DNA of 64,000 nucleotides from Leifsonia sp. C5G2 (GTDB taxonomy: Bacteria > Actinomycetota > Actinomycetes > Actinomycetales > Microbacteriaceae): positions 23,013 to 87,012 of the forward strand of contig NZ_JABFMV010000016.1 in the NCBI RefSeq assembly GCF_013359685.1, written 5' to 3'. A program made the position numbers and the translations under genes. The notes beneath the pieces were generated by a model that made no database searches, was not told the origin of the DNA, and saw nothing but the letters and a program-made list of their open reading frames with translations. This document shows, one piece after another, positions 8,038-18,698 of this stretch. Numbering within the stretch: the first letter of the stretch is position 1; every line of letters starts with the position of its first letter.

Positions 8038-9369
8038 GTGGACGAACGAGTACTTCTCGACCGCTATGTGCTGCGGGATCGGCTGGGACGCGGCGGAATG
8101 GCGACGGTGTTCCGTGCGTTCGATCGGCGCCTCGAACGGGACGTCGCCGTGAAGCTGTTCGCTCAGGGAACAGCCGTCGACGACGCCCGGCGGCGGACCG
8201 AGGCGACCATGCTCGCCCGGCTGAGCCATCCGCACCTGGTCGGATTGCACGATGCGCACCTGGCCGCCGACGGCGACAGCACCCCCAGCTTCCTGGTGAT
8301 GGAGCTCGTGGACGGCGAGGACCTCCGCACGAGACTGCAGGACGGTCCCCTTCCCCCGGAGGATGCGGTGGAGGTGATGGCCGGCATCGCGGAGGCCCTC
8401 GTCGTCGTGCATGAGGCGGGCATGGTGCACCGCGATCTGAAGCCCGGCAACATCCTGCTCGCCGACGCGAGCGTGCCGGGCGGGCGGCCGGTGGTCAAGC
8501 TCGCCGACTTCGGTATCGCGCACCTGGTCGGCTCGGAGCGGATCACCACGATCGGCACCGTCATCGGAACGGCGGGCTATCTCAGCCCGGAGCAGGTCTT
8601 CGGCGGCGAGCCGGGACCGTCGGCGGACATCTACTCGCTCGGGCTCGTCGTGCTGGAGGCCCTGACGGGCGTGCGCGAGTATCCGGGGACGCCGGTGGAG
8701 GCCGTGGCCGCGCGGGCGGCGCGCGACCCCCGCATCCCGGCCTCCCTCCCCGAGGACTGGCGCGGGCTGCTCGGCGCGATGACCTCGCGCGACCCGGCGC
8801 TCCGGCCGAGCGCGCTGGAGGTCGCGGTGATGGCGCGCGAGCTCGCGCCCGAGCTGGCGGGCTGGGCGCCCGAGGAGGCCACCGTTCCGCTCGGCGACAC
8901 CGCGCCGACCGTGGTGCACGCGCGTGGGGCGGGGGCGGCCGCCGCGGGTGGAGCGGCCTTCGCCGCGGCCGGTGCGGCGGCCGCCGCCGGGGGTGCGACC
9001 GGCGCGACCCGGCTGCTGCCGGCGACCCGGCGCCGTCGCCGCGGCATCCTGACCGGCGGCGCCGTCGCTGGCTCGATCCTCGCGGTGGCCGCGACCCTGG
9101 CCCTCGGAAGCATGATGGCTCCCGCGAGCGAGGAGCCGCAGAGCGTCCCGACGACGCCGCGTCCGACGCCGAGCGTGCAGGCGCCGCCGGCCACGGTGAC
9201 GCCGGTCGACACGACGACGCAGCAGCCGCAGCAGGAGGAGGACAGCTCGGACCAGCAGCAGGTGCAGCAGGAGCGGCCGGCAGGCCCACCCGGCGGCAAC
9301 AAGGGCAAGGACAAGGGGAACGGGCCGGGCAAGGACCACGGCGGCGGCCCGGGCAAAGGCAAGGACTGA
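8038..9369 (+). CDS. Membrane-anchored Ser/Thr protein kinase
   Basis: 443 residues from GTG 8038; TATGCT ends exactly 6 nt before it (leaderless pattern), although the frame is open to 7906. Hanks-type kinase: glycine loop GRGGMATVFRAF (17-28), Lys39 in VAVKLF, HRDLKPGN with catalytic Asp133, DFG at 157-159 and SPEQ in place of APE. After residue 265 comes an Ala/Gly-rich linker, one membrane helix (about 345-368) and a Pro/Thr/Gln-rich then Gly/Lys-rich extracellular tail ending in PGKGKD. There are no PASTA repeats, so it is not a PknB-type cell-wall sensor. The lipid kinase gene follows after 39 nt. Confidence 0.9.
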   Translation: MDERVLLDRYVLRDRLGRGGMATVFRAFDRRLERDVAVKLFAQGTAVDDARRRTEATMLARLSHPHLVGLHDAHLAADGDSTPSFLVMELVDGEDLRTRLQDGPLPPEDAVEVMAGIAEALVVVHEAGMVHRDLKPGNILLADASVPGGRPVVKLADFGIAHLVGSERITTIGTVIGTAGYLSPEQVFGGEPGPSADIYSLGLVVLEALTGVREYPGTPVEAVAARAARDPRIPASLPEDWRGLLGAMTSRDPALRPSALEVAVMARELAPELAGWAPEEATVPLGDTAPTVVHARGAGAAAAGGAAFAAAGAAAAAGGATGATRLLPATRRRRRGILTGGAVAGSILAVAATLALGSMMAPASEEPQSVPTTPRPTPSVQAPPATVTPVDTTTQQPQQEEDSSDQQQVQQERPAGPPGGNKGKDKGNGPGKDHGGGPGKGKD

Positions 9370-9408
9370 CCGCTTCCCGACCCGCCCCTTCGCCGGTACT
9401 GTCGGGGG

Positions 9409-10383
9409 GTGCCCGAGCAGACCAAGACCGCCGCGATCATCGTCAACCCGGTGAAGGTGGATGAGCCGGCCCTCCGCGAGGCGCTCGCCGCCGCGGAGCA
9501 GCGCCACGGCTGGGGCGAGACGATGTGGATCGAGACCACGGAGGACGACCCCGGCGCCGGTCAGGCGCGGGAGGCGCTGGACCGCGGCGCCGACGTCGTG
9601 ATCGCCGCGGGCGGCGACGGGACCGTCCGCACGGTCGCAGAGGCGCTGCAGGGCACGGGCGTGCCACTCGCGCTCCTCCCCTCGGGGACGGGCAATCTGC
9701 TCGCCCGCAACCTGAACCTCACCCTCGACGACGTGGAGAACGCCCTCGACTCCGCCTTCGGGGGCGACGACCGGCCGATCGACGTCGGCGTCGTCGAGCT
9801 GCGCGACGGCGACGGTCCCACCCGCAAGCATTCGTATCTGGTCATGGCGGGGGTCGGCATCGACGCGCAGATGATCGCCGCCACCGACGACGACCTGAAG
9901 GCCCGGCACGGCTGGCTCGCCTATGTCAAGGCGATCGGGACGGTGCTGCGCGACAAGAACGAGCTGCGCCTCCGGTACGAGCTCGACAAGAAGGGCGTCC
10001 GCTCCGTGCGCGCGCACACGGTGCTGATCGGCAACTGCGGGTCGCTGCCGGCCAACATCCTGCTGCTCCCGGAGGCAGCGGTCGACGACGGCGAGTTCGA
10101 CATCGTCGTGCTGCGTCCGGAGGGCTTCATCGGCTGGGTGCAGATCGCCGTCAAGGTCTTCTGGGAGAACGGCATCCTCCGCCGCACGACCGTCGGCCGC
10201 CGGCTGATGGGCGCCGACCGCGAGGTGCGCGCGATGAACTACCTGAAGGGCCGCGAGTTCGTGATGCGGCTGAACCGGCCGCAGGAGGTCGACCTCGACG
10301 GCGACCTGTTCGGACGCGCGTCGGCGCTGCGGACGTGGGTGGACCCGCTGAGCCTGATCGTGAAGGTGCCACACGTCGATTGA
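9409..10383 (+). CDS. Diacylglycerol/lipid kinase family protein (YegS/DgkB-like)
   Basis: 324 residues from GTG 9409, with TACTGT exactly 6 nt upstream (leaderless). The DAGK catalytic domain shows GGDGT (68-72) and PSGTGNLLARNL (91-102); the C-terminal lobe carries the metal-site region ALRTW and DLDGD. Members phosphorylate diacylglycerol or related lipids at the membrane face using ATP. It has its own promoter-like hexamer despite following the Ser/Thr kinase closely. Convergent with gap, 18 nt apart. Confidence 0.85.
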   Translation: MPEQTKTAAIIVNPVKVDEPALREALAAAEQRHGWGETMWIETTEDDPGAGQAREALDRGADVVIAAGGDGTVRTVAEALQGTGVPLALLPSGTGNLLARNLNLTLDDVENALDSAFGGDDRPIDVGVVELRDGDGPTRKHSYLVMAGVGIDAQMIAATDDDLKARHGWLAYVKAIGTVLRDKNELRLRYELDKKGVRSVRAHTVLIGNCGSLPANILLLPEAAVDDGEFDIVVLRPEGFIGWVQIAVKVFWENGILRRTTVGRRLMGADREVRAMNYLKGREFVMRLNRPQEVDLDGDLFGRASALRTWVDPLSLIVKVPHVD

Positions 10384-10401
10384 CGTGCGGCACCACACGA
10401 T

Positions 10402-11400
10402 TCAGGAGCGCGCCAGCAGCTCCAGCGTGTCGACGACGCGGTTGGAGAAGCCCCACTCGTTGTCGTACCAGGCGACGACCTTGATGTGCCGGCCGTCCAC
10501 GCGGGTCAGCGCCGCGTCGAAGATCGACGAGGCCGGCTGCCCGGTGATGTCGCTCGACACCAGCGGGTCGTCGGCGTAGTCCAGGATGCCGCGCAGCGGT
10601 CCGTCGGCGGCGGCGCGGTAGGCGGCCAGAACCTCGTCGCGGGTGACGTCGCGGGTGACGGTCGTGTTCAGCTCCACGATCGAGCCGACCGGCACAGGCA
10701 CCCGGATGGAGTCGCCCGAGAGCTTGCCGTCCAGCTGGGGGAGCACCAGGCCGATCGCCTTCGCGGCGCCGGTCGTCGTCGGCACGATGTTGACCCCGGC
10801 GGCGCGGGCACGGCGCAGGTCGCGGTGCGGGCCGTCCTGCAGGTTCTGCTCCTGGGTGTAGGCGTGCACGGTGGTCATGAAGCCGTGCTCGATGCCGGCG
10901 AGGTCGTCGAGCACCTTGGCGAGCGGTGCGAGGGCATTCGTGGTGCAGGACGCGTTGGAGACGATGACGTGCTTCTCGGGGTCGAAGGCGTCGGTGTTCA
11001 CGCCGTACGCCAGGGTGACGTCGGCGCCGTCGGCCGGCGCGCTCACCAGGACGCGCTTCGCGCCGGCGGTCAGGTGGGCGCGGGCGGCCTCGGCGGAGGT
11101 GAAGCGGCCGGTGGACTCGAGCACCACATCCACGCCGAGCTCCGCCCAGGGCAGGTCGGCCGGCTCGCGCTCGGCCAGCACGCGGATGGGCGCGCCGTCG
11201 ACGACCAGGGTGTCGCCGTCGACCTCGACGGTGCGGCCAAGACGGCCGAGCGAGCTGTCGTACTTCAGCAGGTGGGCGAGGGTGGCGGGCGCGGTCAGGT
11301 CGTTGATCGCGACGACCTCCAGCGCGGAGTCGCGCTCCAGCAGGGCGCGGAGGGTGTTCCGGCCGATGCGGCCGAAGCCGTTGATGGCGATGCGGGTCAT
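10402..11400 (-). CDS. gap: Type I glyceraldehyde-3-phosphate dehydrogenase (stand-alone copy)
   Basis: 332 residues from ATG 11400. It catalyses oxidative phosphorylation of glyceraldehyde 3-phosphate to 1,3-bisphosphoglycerate. NAD-binding GFGRIGR (9-15), Asp34 in INDL (NAD preference), catalytic Cys152 in SNASCTTNAL, and C-terminal WYDNEWGFSNRVVD are all intact. It is not followed by pgk and tpi as in the usual actinobacterial glycolytic operon, so it may be a second paralogue. Upstream lies a repeat-rich leader of about 200 nt. Confidence 0.93.
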   Translation of the reverse strand: MTRIAINGFGRIGRNTLRALLERDSALEVVAINDLTAPATLAHLLKYDSSLGRLGRTVEVDGDTLVVDGAPIRVLAEREPADLPWAELGVDVVLESTGRFTSAEAARAHLTAGAKRVLVSAPADGADVTLAYGVNTDAFDPEKHVIVSNASCTTNALAPLAKVLDDLAGIEHGFMTTVHAYTQEQNLQDGPHRDLRRARAAGVNIVPTTTGAAKAIGLVLPQLDGKLSGDSIRVPVPVGSIVELNTTVTRDVTRDEVLAAYRAAADGPLRGILDYADDPLVSSDITGQPASSIFDAALTRVDGRHIKVVAWYDNEWGFSNRVVDTLELLARS

Positions 11401-11459
11401 GGGTTTCCTTTCTCGAACCGCATCCATGCTGCGCGCCAGTCCCGCCCGACGACAGTGGC

Positions 11460-11477
11460 GCGCAAGACGCCTTGCGC
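11460..11477 (-). other. Small perfect hairpin in the gap 5' region
   Basis: GCGCAAG-ACGC-CTTGCGC, a 7-bp perfect stem with a 4-nt loop, 60 nt before the gap start. Just beyond it a 15-nt direct repeat CAAGCATCCCGCCAC occurs at 11477-11491 and 11510-11524. Either could be a leader structure or a binding site; no function can be assigned. Confidence 0.5.
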
Positions 11478-11540
11478 AAGCATCCCGCCACACATCGCGC
11501 CAGGCTCCACAAGCATCCCGCCACGCCCGCCACCCTTGGC

Positions 11541-11604
11541 CGCCGAGTGGTGAGTCGTCGCGGTCATCCACGCTGAGTGGTGACAAGATGCGGCGACTCG
11601 GGTG
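11541..11604 (+). repeat. 64-bp dispersed intergenic repeat, copy 1
   Basis: Contains GAGTGGTGA at 11545-11553 and again exactly 30 nt on at 11575-11583, then 7 nt and a decayed inverted half (CGGCGACTC). It aligns without gaps to the minus strand of 59497-59560 with 48 identities in the first 60 positions (counted by hand). It lies between the gap leader and the 3' end of the glxA-type gene. Confidence 0.7.
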
Positions 11605-11608
11605 GCGA

Positions 11609-12550
11609 TCAGGCCGAGAACGTGTGCCGGTACTCCGTCGGAGAGGTGCCCAGGATGCGCTGGAAGTGCAGCCGCAGGTTCGCGCCCGTGCCGAGCCCCA
11701 CCCGGGCCGCGATCTGCTCGACGCCCAGGTCGGAGCGCTCCAGCAGCTCCCGGGCGAGGTCGATCCGGGCGCGCAGCACCCACTGCATCGGCGTGTAGCC
11801 GGTGTCCTCCACGAACCGGCGGGAGAAGGTGCGGGCCGAGACCTTGGCGTTGCGGGCGAGCACCTCCAGGGTCAGCGGCTCGGCGAGGTGGGCGAGGGCC
11901 CACTCCCGCGTCTCCGCGAACAGGTCGCCGAGCGGCTCCGGAACGCTGCGCGGCACGTACTGCGCCTGGCCGCCACTGCGGTACGGCGCCGCGACCAGCC
12001 GGCGGGCCACCCGGTTCGACAGCCCGACGCCGTGGTCGCGCCGCACCAGGTGCAGGCAGAGGTCGATGCCGGAGGCGGCCCCGGCGGAGGTGAGGATGTC
12101 GCCCTCGTCGACGAACAGCACGTTCTCGTCCACGCGCACCAGCGGATGCCGTTCCGCCAGCGCGCGGGTGTAGTGCCAGTGCGTCGTGGCGCGGCGGCCG
12201 TCGAGCAACCCGGTCGCCGCCAGCGCGAAGGCCCCGGTCGAGATCGCCGCGAGCCGCGCGCCGCGCTCGTGGGCGGCCAGCAGGGCGTCGACGACGGCCG
12301 CGGGCGGCTCGGTGGTCGCCGGCGTGCGGTAGCCGGGCACGAACACGGTGTCCGCGTGCTCCAGCGCCTCCAGGCCCTCCGCGACGTGGTACGAGAGGCC
12401 GTCGCCTCCCGTGACCAGGCCCGGCGACGGGCCGCAGACACGCACCTCGTACGGCATGCTCGGCCGGTGCGAGAACACCTGGGCCGGGATGCCGACGTCG
12501 AGCGGCTTCGCGCCCTCCAGCACCAGGACGGCGACGCGGTGGTCGCTCAT
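11609..12550 (-). CDS. GlxA-type transcriptional activator (DJ-1/PfpI domain plus AraC HTH)
   Basis: 313 residues. The N-terminal DJ-1/PfpI domain (about 5-170) has STGAF where amidotransferases carry the nucleophile elbow; no Cys is there, so it is a sensor rather than an enzyme. A C-terminal AraC double HTH occupies about 215-313 (LEVLARNAKVSARTFSRRF; IAARVGLGTGANLRLHF). FtrA-like regulators of this architecture control catabolic or osmolyte genes. Its start overlaps the preceding MarR gene by 4 nt, so both are translated as one unit. Target unknown. Confidence 0.9.
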   Translation of the reverse strand: MSDHRVAVLVLEGAKPLDVGIPAQVFSHRPSMPYEVRVCGPSPGLVTGGDGLSYHVAEGLEALEHADTVFVPGYRTPATTEPPAAVVDALLAAHERGARLAAISTGAFALAATGLLDGRRATTHWHYTRALAERHPLVRVDENVLFVDEGDILTSAGAASGIDLCLHLVRRDHGVGLSNRVARRLVAAPYRSGGQAQYVPRSVPEPLGDLFAETREWALAHLAEPLTLEVLARNAKVSARTFSRRFVEDTGYTPMQWVLRARIDLARELLERSDLGVEQIAARVGLGTGANLRLHFQRILGTSPTEYRHTFSA

Positions 12551-12978
12551 CGCGGAGCGGACACGATCTGCAGCAGGGCCGCGCGCAGGGCGGACGGGTC
12601 GTCGACCTGGGGGAACACCTCGTCCTCCAGCCCGCGCACCGCGGCGAACGCGGCACGGCCCGCGTCGGTGATCGCGAGCACGTGGCGGCGGCGGTCGACG
12701 GGATCGGGCGCCCGGGTGACGAGGCCCTCCCGCTCCAGCCGGTCGACCGTGCGCGACATCGTCTGCGGCTCGACCTGCGCCATCCGGGCGAGGTCGGACT
12801 GCGAGTCGAAGCCGAGCTCGAGCAGGTGCAGCACGATCAGGCCGGCGTGGGTCAGCCCGCGCTGCTCCAGAGCCTCCGCCCAGGCGCGCTCGACGGCACG
12901 GGATGCGGCCCCGAGCAGCCGGCCGAGCGGCCAGTTCTCGGGCCGGTGCTCCTCGGCCTCCGCCTCACGCCTGTCCAC
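12547..12978 (-). CDS. MarR-family transcriptional regulator
   Basis: 143 residues. Winged helix: QSDLARMAQVEPQTMSRTVD (recognition helix) and LVTRAPDPVDRRRHVLAI (wing). GTG start at 12978 with TACGAT exactly 6 nt upstream (leaderless). A near-palindrome CATCGTACGGATG overlaps that -10, which fits autorepression. Its last 4 nt overlap the GlxA-type activator, so the two regulators form an operon; no transporter or enzyme is attached, and the targets are probably elsewhere. Confidence 0.85.
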   Translation of the reverse strand: MDRREAEAEEHRPENWPLGRLLGAASRAVERAWAEALEQRGLTHAGLIVLHLLELGFDSQSDLARMAQVEPQTMSRTVDRLEREGLVTRAPDPVDRRRHVLAITDAGRAAFAAVRGLEDEVFPQVDDPSALRAALLQIVSAPR

Positions 12979-13012
12979 CCCTCCATCGTACGGATGTTGG
13001 GGCCGGGCGGGG

Positions 13013-15087
<2,075 letters not shown>

Positions 15088-15165
15088 ACCGTCCACGCTC
15101 GCATCGCCCCCGCCGCGGCCGCGTCCCCCTCGCGACGCATCCCCGTCCTCCTCGCGACCGACCCG

Positions 15166-15242
15166 CCCCAGCCATCAGCTCCTGAGCTTTTCGAGTTTCG
15201 GCGGGCGATTCGCTCGAAGAACTCAGGAGCTGATGGTTGGGG
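15166..15242. repeat. 77-nt intergenic inverted repeat (REP-like or terminator)
   Basis: Arms 15166-15186 and 15222-15242 share a 21-bp stem with one G-U pair (core CCATCAGCTCCTGAG). The stem continues inward as TTCGAG/CTCGAA (15190-15195 with 15213-15218). It lies downstream of the amidase stop (15254, minus strand) and could terminate that operon. The long, nearly perfect palindromic form is also typical of dispersed bacterial repeats. Confidence 0.65.
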
Positions 15243-15253
15243 AGGGTGACGAA

Positions 15254-16954
15254 TCAGGGGAGGGGCGGGGTGCGCGGGGGCGCGGTGCGGCGCGGGGCGA
15301 GGCGCTCGAAGGCTGCTGCCAGGGCGAGCAGCGCGTTGTCGTCGTAGGCGCGGCCGGCGAAGGTGAGGCCGACGGGCATCCCGGTGTCGGGCATCGTGCC
15401 CATCGGCACGGTGACGGTCGGGATGCCGAGGTGCCGCGGCACGAGGTTGCCGTTCGCGACCCACACGCCGTTGCGCCAGCCGAGGTCGGCCGAGGCGGGG
15501 TTAACGTCCATGTCGGCCGGCGCGACGTCGGCCACGGCCGGGAAGACGACGGCGTCCAGGCCGAGGGCGTCCATCCACTGCTCCAGGTCGACGCGGCGGG
15601 TCTCCTCCAGGCCGCGCAGGCCGTCCGCCAGCTCGGGGATGCCCTCCAGCGTCGTGCCCGGATGTGCCCGCACCCACGCGGGGTAGTCGGCGATGTCGTC
15701 CTCGAAGCCGTCGTAGCGGTCCGGTAGCGCCCCCGCCGGCTGCGGGAAGATCCGCGCGCCGTCGACGTCGGCGAGGGTGCGGAGGGCGGGGTCGCCGTTG
15801 GCGGCGAGGAAGTCGTCCCACGCCCACGCCGACAGGTCGACGATCTCGCGGCGGAGGAATTCCGGCCGCACCAGCCCCCGGGTGGCGATCGTCGGCGCGC
15901 CGGGCCGGTCGCCCTCGTAGTTGCTCACGGCCGGGAAATCGACCTCGACGACCGTGGCGCCCGCCGCCTCCAGGTCGCGCCGAGCGGCCTCCCAGAGCGC
16001 GATGACCGACGGGCGCGTCTCGATCCGCTGACCCGTCGGCCCGCCGATGCCGGGATGCTCGGAGGTGCCCGCCTCCGGATCCGCGTCGATGTACATCCGC
16101 GGGACGCCGACGCGCCGCCCGGCGAGGGTCGCCCCCTCCGCGAGCGCCGGATACGACGGCGGCCGCACCTCGGACGCGCGGGGCAGCGGCACCCACGGCT
16201 GAGCGCGCCAGAAGTCGCCGCGTGTCTCCTCGTCGTCGGCGACGATCACGTCCAGCACCTCGAGCAGGTCGGCCATCGTGCGGGTGTGCGGCACAACCAC
16301 ATCCATCGTCGGCACCAGCGGCCAGTTGCCGCGCACCGAGATGACCCCGCGCGACGGCGTGTAGGCGCAGAGCGCGTTGTTGGATGCGGGCGCACGGCCC
16401 GACGACCACGTCTCCTCCCCGAGCCCGAACGCCGCGAAGCTCGCCGCCGTCGCGGTGCCGGAGCCGTTCGACGAGCCGGAGCCGAACGCCGCCGTCAGGT
16501 AGTCCCCGTTGTACGGCGACTCCGCCCGGCCGTAGACGCCGCGCTGCATCCCGCCGTTCGCCATCGGCGGCATGTTGGTCAGCCCGAGCAGAATGGCCCC
16601 GCCTGCGCGCAGCCGCTCGATGGTGAACGCGTCGCGCTGCGCCACCAGATGCTCGAACGCGGGCGAGCCGGCCGCCGCCGTCAGCCCGCGCGCGAGGTAA
16701 CTGTCTTTCGCGGTGTACGGGATGCCGTCGAGCGGCCCGAGCGTGTCGCCCCGCGCCCGCCGCTCGTCGGACGCCCGGGCCTCCGCCAGCGCGTCCGGGT
16801 TGCGCACGACCACGGCGTTGAGCCGCGGCCCTGCCGTGTCGAACGCGTCGATGCGTGCCAGGTACGCCGTGACCAGCTCCACGCTCGTCGTCTCGCCCGC
16901 CTCCAGCGCTCGCCGCAGCTCGGCGATCGGCGTCTCGACGACGTCGACGCTCAT
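15254..16954 (-). CDS. Amidase-signature family hydrolase
   Basis: 566 residues from ATG 16954. Catalytic triad by motif: Lys83 in PYTAKDS, cis-Ser161 in GSGSSNGSG, and nucleophile Ser185 in ETWSSGRAPAS, 24 residues on as in the family. The usual GGSSGG and TDTGGS motifs are modified (GSGSSNG, ETWSSG). It hydrolyses an amide or carbamoyl compound; substrate unknown. It overlaps the agmatine deiminase gene by 4 nt, which points to a linked step, possibly on N-carbamoylputrescine or another ureido or amide compound. Confidence 0.87.
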   Translation of the reverse strand: MSVDVVETPIAELRRALEAGETTSVELVTAYLARIDAFDTAGPRLNAVVVRNPDALAEARASDERRARGDTLGPLDGIPYTAKDSYLARGLTAAAGSPAFEHLVAQRDAFTIERLRAGGAILLGLTNMPPMANGGMQRGVYGRAESPYNGDYLTAAFGSGSSNGSGTATAASFAAFGLGEETWSSGRAPASNNALCAYTPSRGVISVRGNWPLVPTMDVVVPHTRTMADLLEVLDVIVADDEETRGDFWRAQPWVPLPRASEVRPPSYPALAEGATLAGRRVGVPRMYIDADPEAGTSEHPGIGGPTGQRIETRPSVIALWEAARRDLEAAGATVVEVDFPAVSNYEGDRPGAPTIATRGLVRPEFLRREIVDLSAWAWDDFLAANGDPALRTLADVDGARIFPQPAGALPDRYDGFEDDIADYPAWVRAHPGTTLEGIPELADGLRGLEETRRVDLEQWMDALGLDAVVFPAVADVAPADMDVNPASADLGWRNGVWVANGNLVPRHLGIPTVTVPMGTMPDTGMPVGLTFAGRAYDDNALLALAAAFERLAPRRTAPPRTPPLP

Positions 16955-17985
16955 GCGCCCACCGCCGGCTGCTGCTGGGTGATGCAGTGGATGCCGCCCC
17001 CGCGCGCAAAGATCGGCCGCGAGTCCACCATCGTCACCGTCCGGCCCGGGTACACGGCCTCCAGGATCTCGGTCGCCTCGGCGTCGGCCCGCTCCTCGCC
17101 GAAGCCGCACGCCACGATCCCGTCGTTCACGACGAGGTGGTTGACGTAGCTCCAGTCGACGAAGCCCTCCTCGTCGCGCAGGGTGGCCGGAGCCGGGAGC
17201 TCGACGATGTCCCAGGGGCGGCCTGCGGCGTCCGTCGTGCCGGAGAGCAGGGCGTGCAGCTCGCGGGACACCGCGAAGTCCGGGTGCTCGGCGTCCCGCT
17301 GGGTGTGCAGCAGCAGCCGTCCGGGGGAGGGGATGGTCGCCACGATGTCGACGTGCCCGTTGGTGCCGAAGTCGTCGTAGTCGCGGGTGAGGCCGCGCGG
17401 CAGCCAGATGGCGTGCGTCGCGCCGATGGTGCGCGCGAGCTCCGCCTCCACCCGGGCCTTGTCGGCGTACCGGTTGCGGCGCGGGTCGAGCTGCACCGTC
17501 TCGGTGAGCAGCACCGTCCCCTCGCCGTCCACGTGGATGCCGCCGCCCTCGTTCACGAGCAGCGAGCTGATCAGCTCGGCGCCGGTCCGCTCGGCGACGA
17601 AGCGCGCGATCTCGGCCGATTTGCGCCACTCGGCCCACTCGGGGTCGCCCCAGCCGTTGAAGGTCCAGTCGACGGCGCCGAGCACGCCCGGTCGCTCGTC
17701 GTCGACGACGAAGGTCGGGCCGAAGTCGCGCATCCAGAACTCGTCGAGCGGGGCCTCCACCTGCTCCACGTGCGAGCCGAGCATGCGTGCCGCGCGCTCG
17801 CGCTCGCTCGGGTCGACCACCATCGTGACCGGCTCGCACTCGGCGATCGCGTGGGCGACGGCCGTCCACGAGGCGTACGCCTCTTCGGCCGACGCCGCGT
17901 CGTCGCCGAGGGTGATGCCGGCGCGGGGGAACGCCATCCACGTGCGCTCGTGCGGTGCGGTCTCTGCGGGCATGCGCCAGGTCAT
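16951..17985 (-). CDS. aguA: Agmatine deiminase
   Basis: 344 residues. Peptidyl-arginine-deiminase-fold enzyme converting agmatine to N-carbamoylputrescine and ammonia. Motifs: FWMRDFGPTFV, NEGGGIHVDG, TNGHVDIVA, and the catalytic Cys334 in GGGIHCITQQQP at the C-terminus. All expected active-site residues are visible. First gene of a two-gene operon with the amidase; divergent from a TetR gene, with an AT-rich palindrome between them. The usual partner AguB (nitrilase family) is absent here. Confidence 0.93.
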   Translation of the reverse strand: MTWRMPAETAPHERTWMAFPRAGITLGDDAASAEEAYASWTAVAHAIAECEPVTMVVDPSERERAARMLGSHVEQVEAPLDEFWMRDFGPTFVVDDERPGVLGAVDWTFNGWGDPEWAEWRKSAEIARFVAERTGAELISSLLVNEGGGIHVDGEGTVLLTETVQLDPRRNRYADKARVEAELARTIGATHAIWLPRGLTRDYDDFGTNGHVDIVATIPSPGRLLLHTQRDAEHPDFAVSRELHALLSGTTDAAGRPWDIVELPAPATLRDEEGFVDWSYVNHLVVNDGIVACGFGEERADAEATEILEAVYPGRTVTMVDSRPIFARGGGIHCITQQQPAVGA

Positions 17986-18012
17986 CGGTGTCCTCCGCGG
18001 TTCGGCGGCTTG

Positions 18013-18028
18013 TTGATCAATTGATCAA
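18013..18028. promoter_or_regulatory. Putative TetR operator between aguA and tetR
   Basis: Perfect 16-bp palindrome TTGATCAATTGATCAA, very AT-rich for this genome, in the 76-nt divergent spacer. TATACT at 18047-18052 is a good -10 for the TetR gene, so the palindrome lies at or just upstream of its -35. Probably the binding site of the adjacent regulator for both directions. Confidence 0.6.
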
Positions 18029-18061
18029 TAACGTGCCGAACGTACCTATACTGAGCGGACC

Positions 18062-18667
18062 ATGTCAAGAGCCGCCCGCCGTCCCCCGGCCGAGCGCCGC
18101 GCCGAACTGTCGGCCGCCGCGCGCGACCTGGCGCTCGCCGACGGCCTCGCCGCGGTCACGCTGCGCGGCGTCGCGGCGCGGGTGGGCGTGGCCTCCGCGC
18201 TCGTGTCGCACTACCACCCGGCGATGGATGAGCTGGTCGCCTCGGCCTTCACCGCCGTCGTCGGCGCCGAGCTGACGGAGGTGCGCACCCTGCTCGCCGC
18301 ATGCGACGGAGCGACCGCGCGGCTGGCCGCGCTGCTGGGCACCCTGCTCGACGGCAGCCGTGACGACGTGACGCTGGTCTGGGTGGAGGCGTGGGCCCTC
18401 GGTCGCCGCAACGAGGCGCTCGCCGCGGCCGTGCGGGAGCAGATGGACGCCTGGCAGGAACTCATCCTCGGCATCCTCGACGAGGGCGTCGCCGTCGGCG
18501 AGTTCACGGTGGCGGACCCGGCGCAGACGGCCTGGCAGCTGCTCGGCATGATCGACGGCCTCAATGCGCAGGCCCTCGTCCGCTGGGGCGCGGGCGGCGA
18601 CCGCGCGCCGGCACTCGCCCGCGCGGTCGAGGGGATGCTCGGCGTCCCTCCCGGCGCCCTCGCATGA
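18062..18667 (+). CDS. TetR-family transcriptional regulator
   Basis: 201 residues. The N-terminal HTH reads ITLRGVAARVG-type sequence (VTLRGVAARVGVASALVSHYHPAMDE, about 39-64 in two pieces), with a ligand-binding C-terminal domain of the BetI-like group. Divergently transcribed from aguA-amidase across a palindrome, so it most likely represses that operon in response to an amine or related ligand. TATACT is 9 nt from the ATG. Its stop overlaps the operator of the following toxin-antitoxin pair. Confidence 0.87.
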   Translation: MSRAARRPPAERRAELSAAARDLALADGLAAVTLRGVAARVGVASALVSHYHPAMDELVASAFTAVVGAELTEVRTLLAACDGATARLAALLGTLLDGSRDDVTLVWVEAWALGRRNEALAAAVREQMDAWQELILGILDEGVAVGEFTVADPAQTAWQLLGMIDGLNAQALVRWGAGGDRAPALARAVEGMLGVPPGALA

Positions 18668-18691
18668 GTGTACGGCGAATTGCCGTACACT
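18667..18691. promoter_or_regulatory. Operator/promoter of the TacA-TacT-like pair
   Basis: Inverted repeat with 10-bp perfect arms, AGTGTACGGC-N5-GCCGTACACT. The right arm contains TACACT (18686-18691), a -10 placed 7 nt before the antitoxin ATG. This is what is expected for autorepression by a toxin-antitoxin complex. Confidence 0.7.
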
Positions 18692-18698
18692 GTGAGGT

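Noticed and set aside
15254..17941. 895-residue frame joining agmatine deiminase antisense-frame sequence to the amidase
   Set aside because: Only the part from ATG 16954 has amidase similarity; the first half is an out-of-frame translation of the aguA gene.
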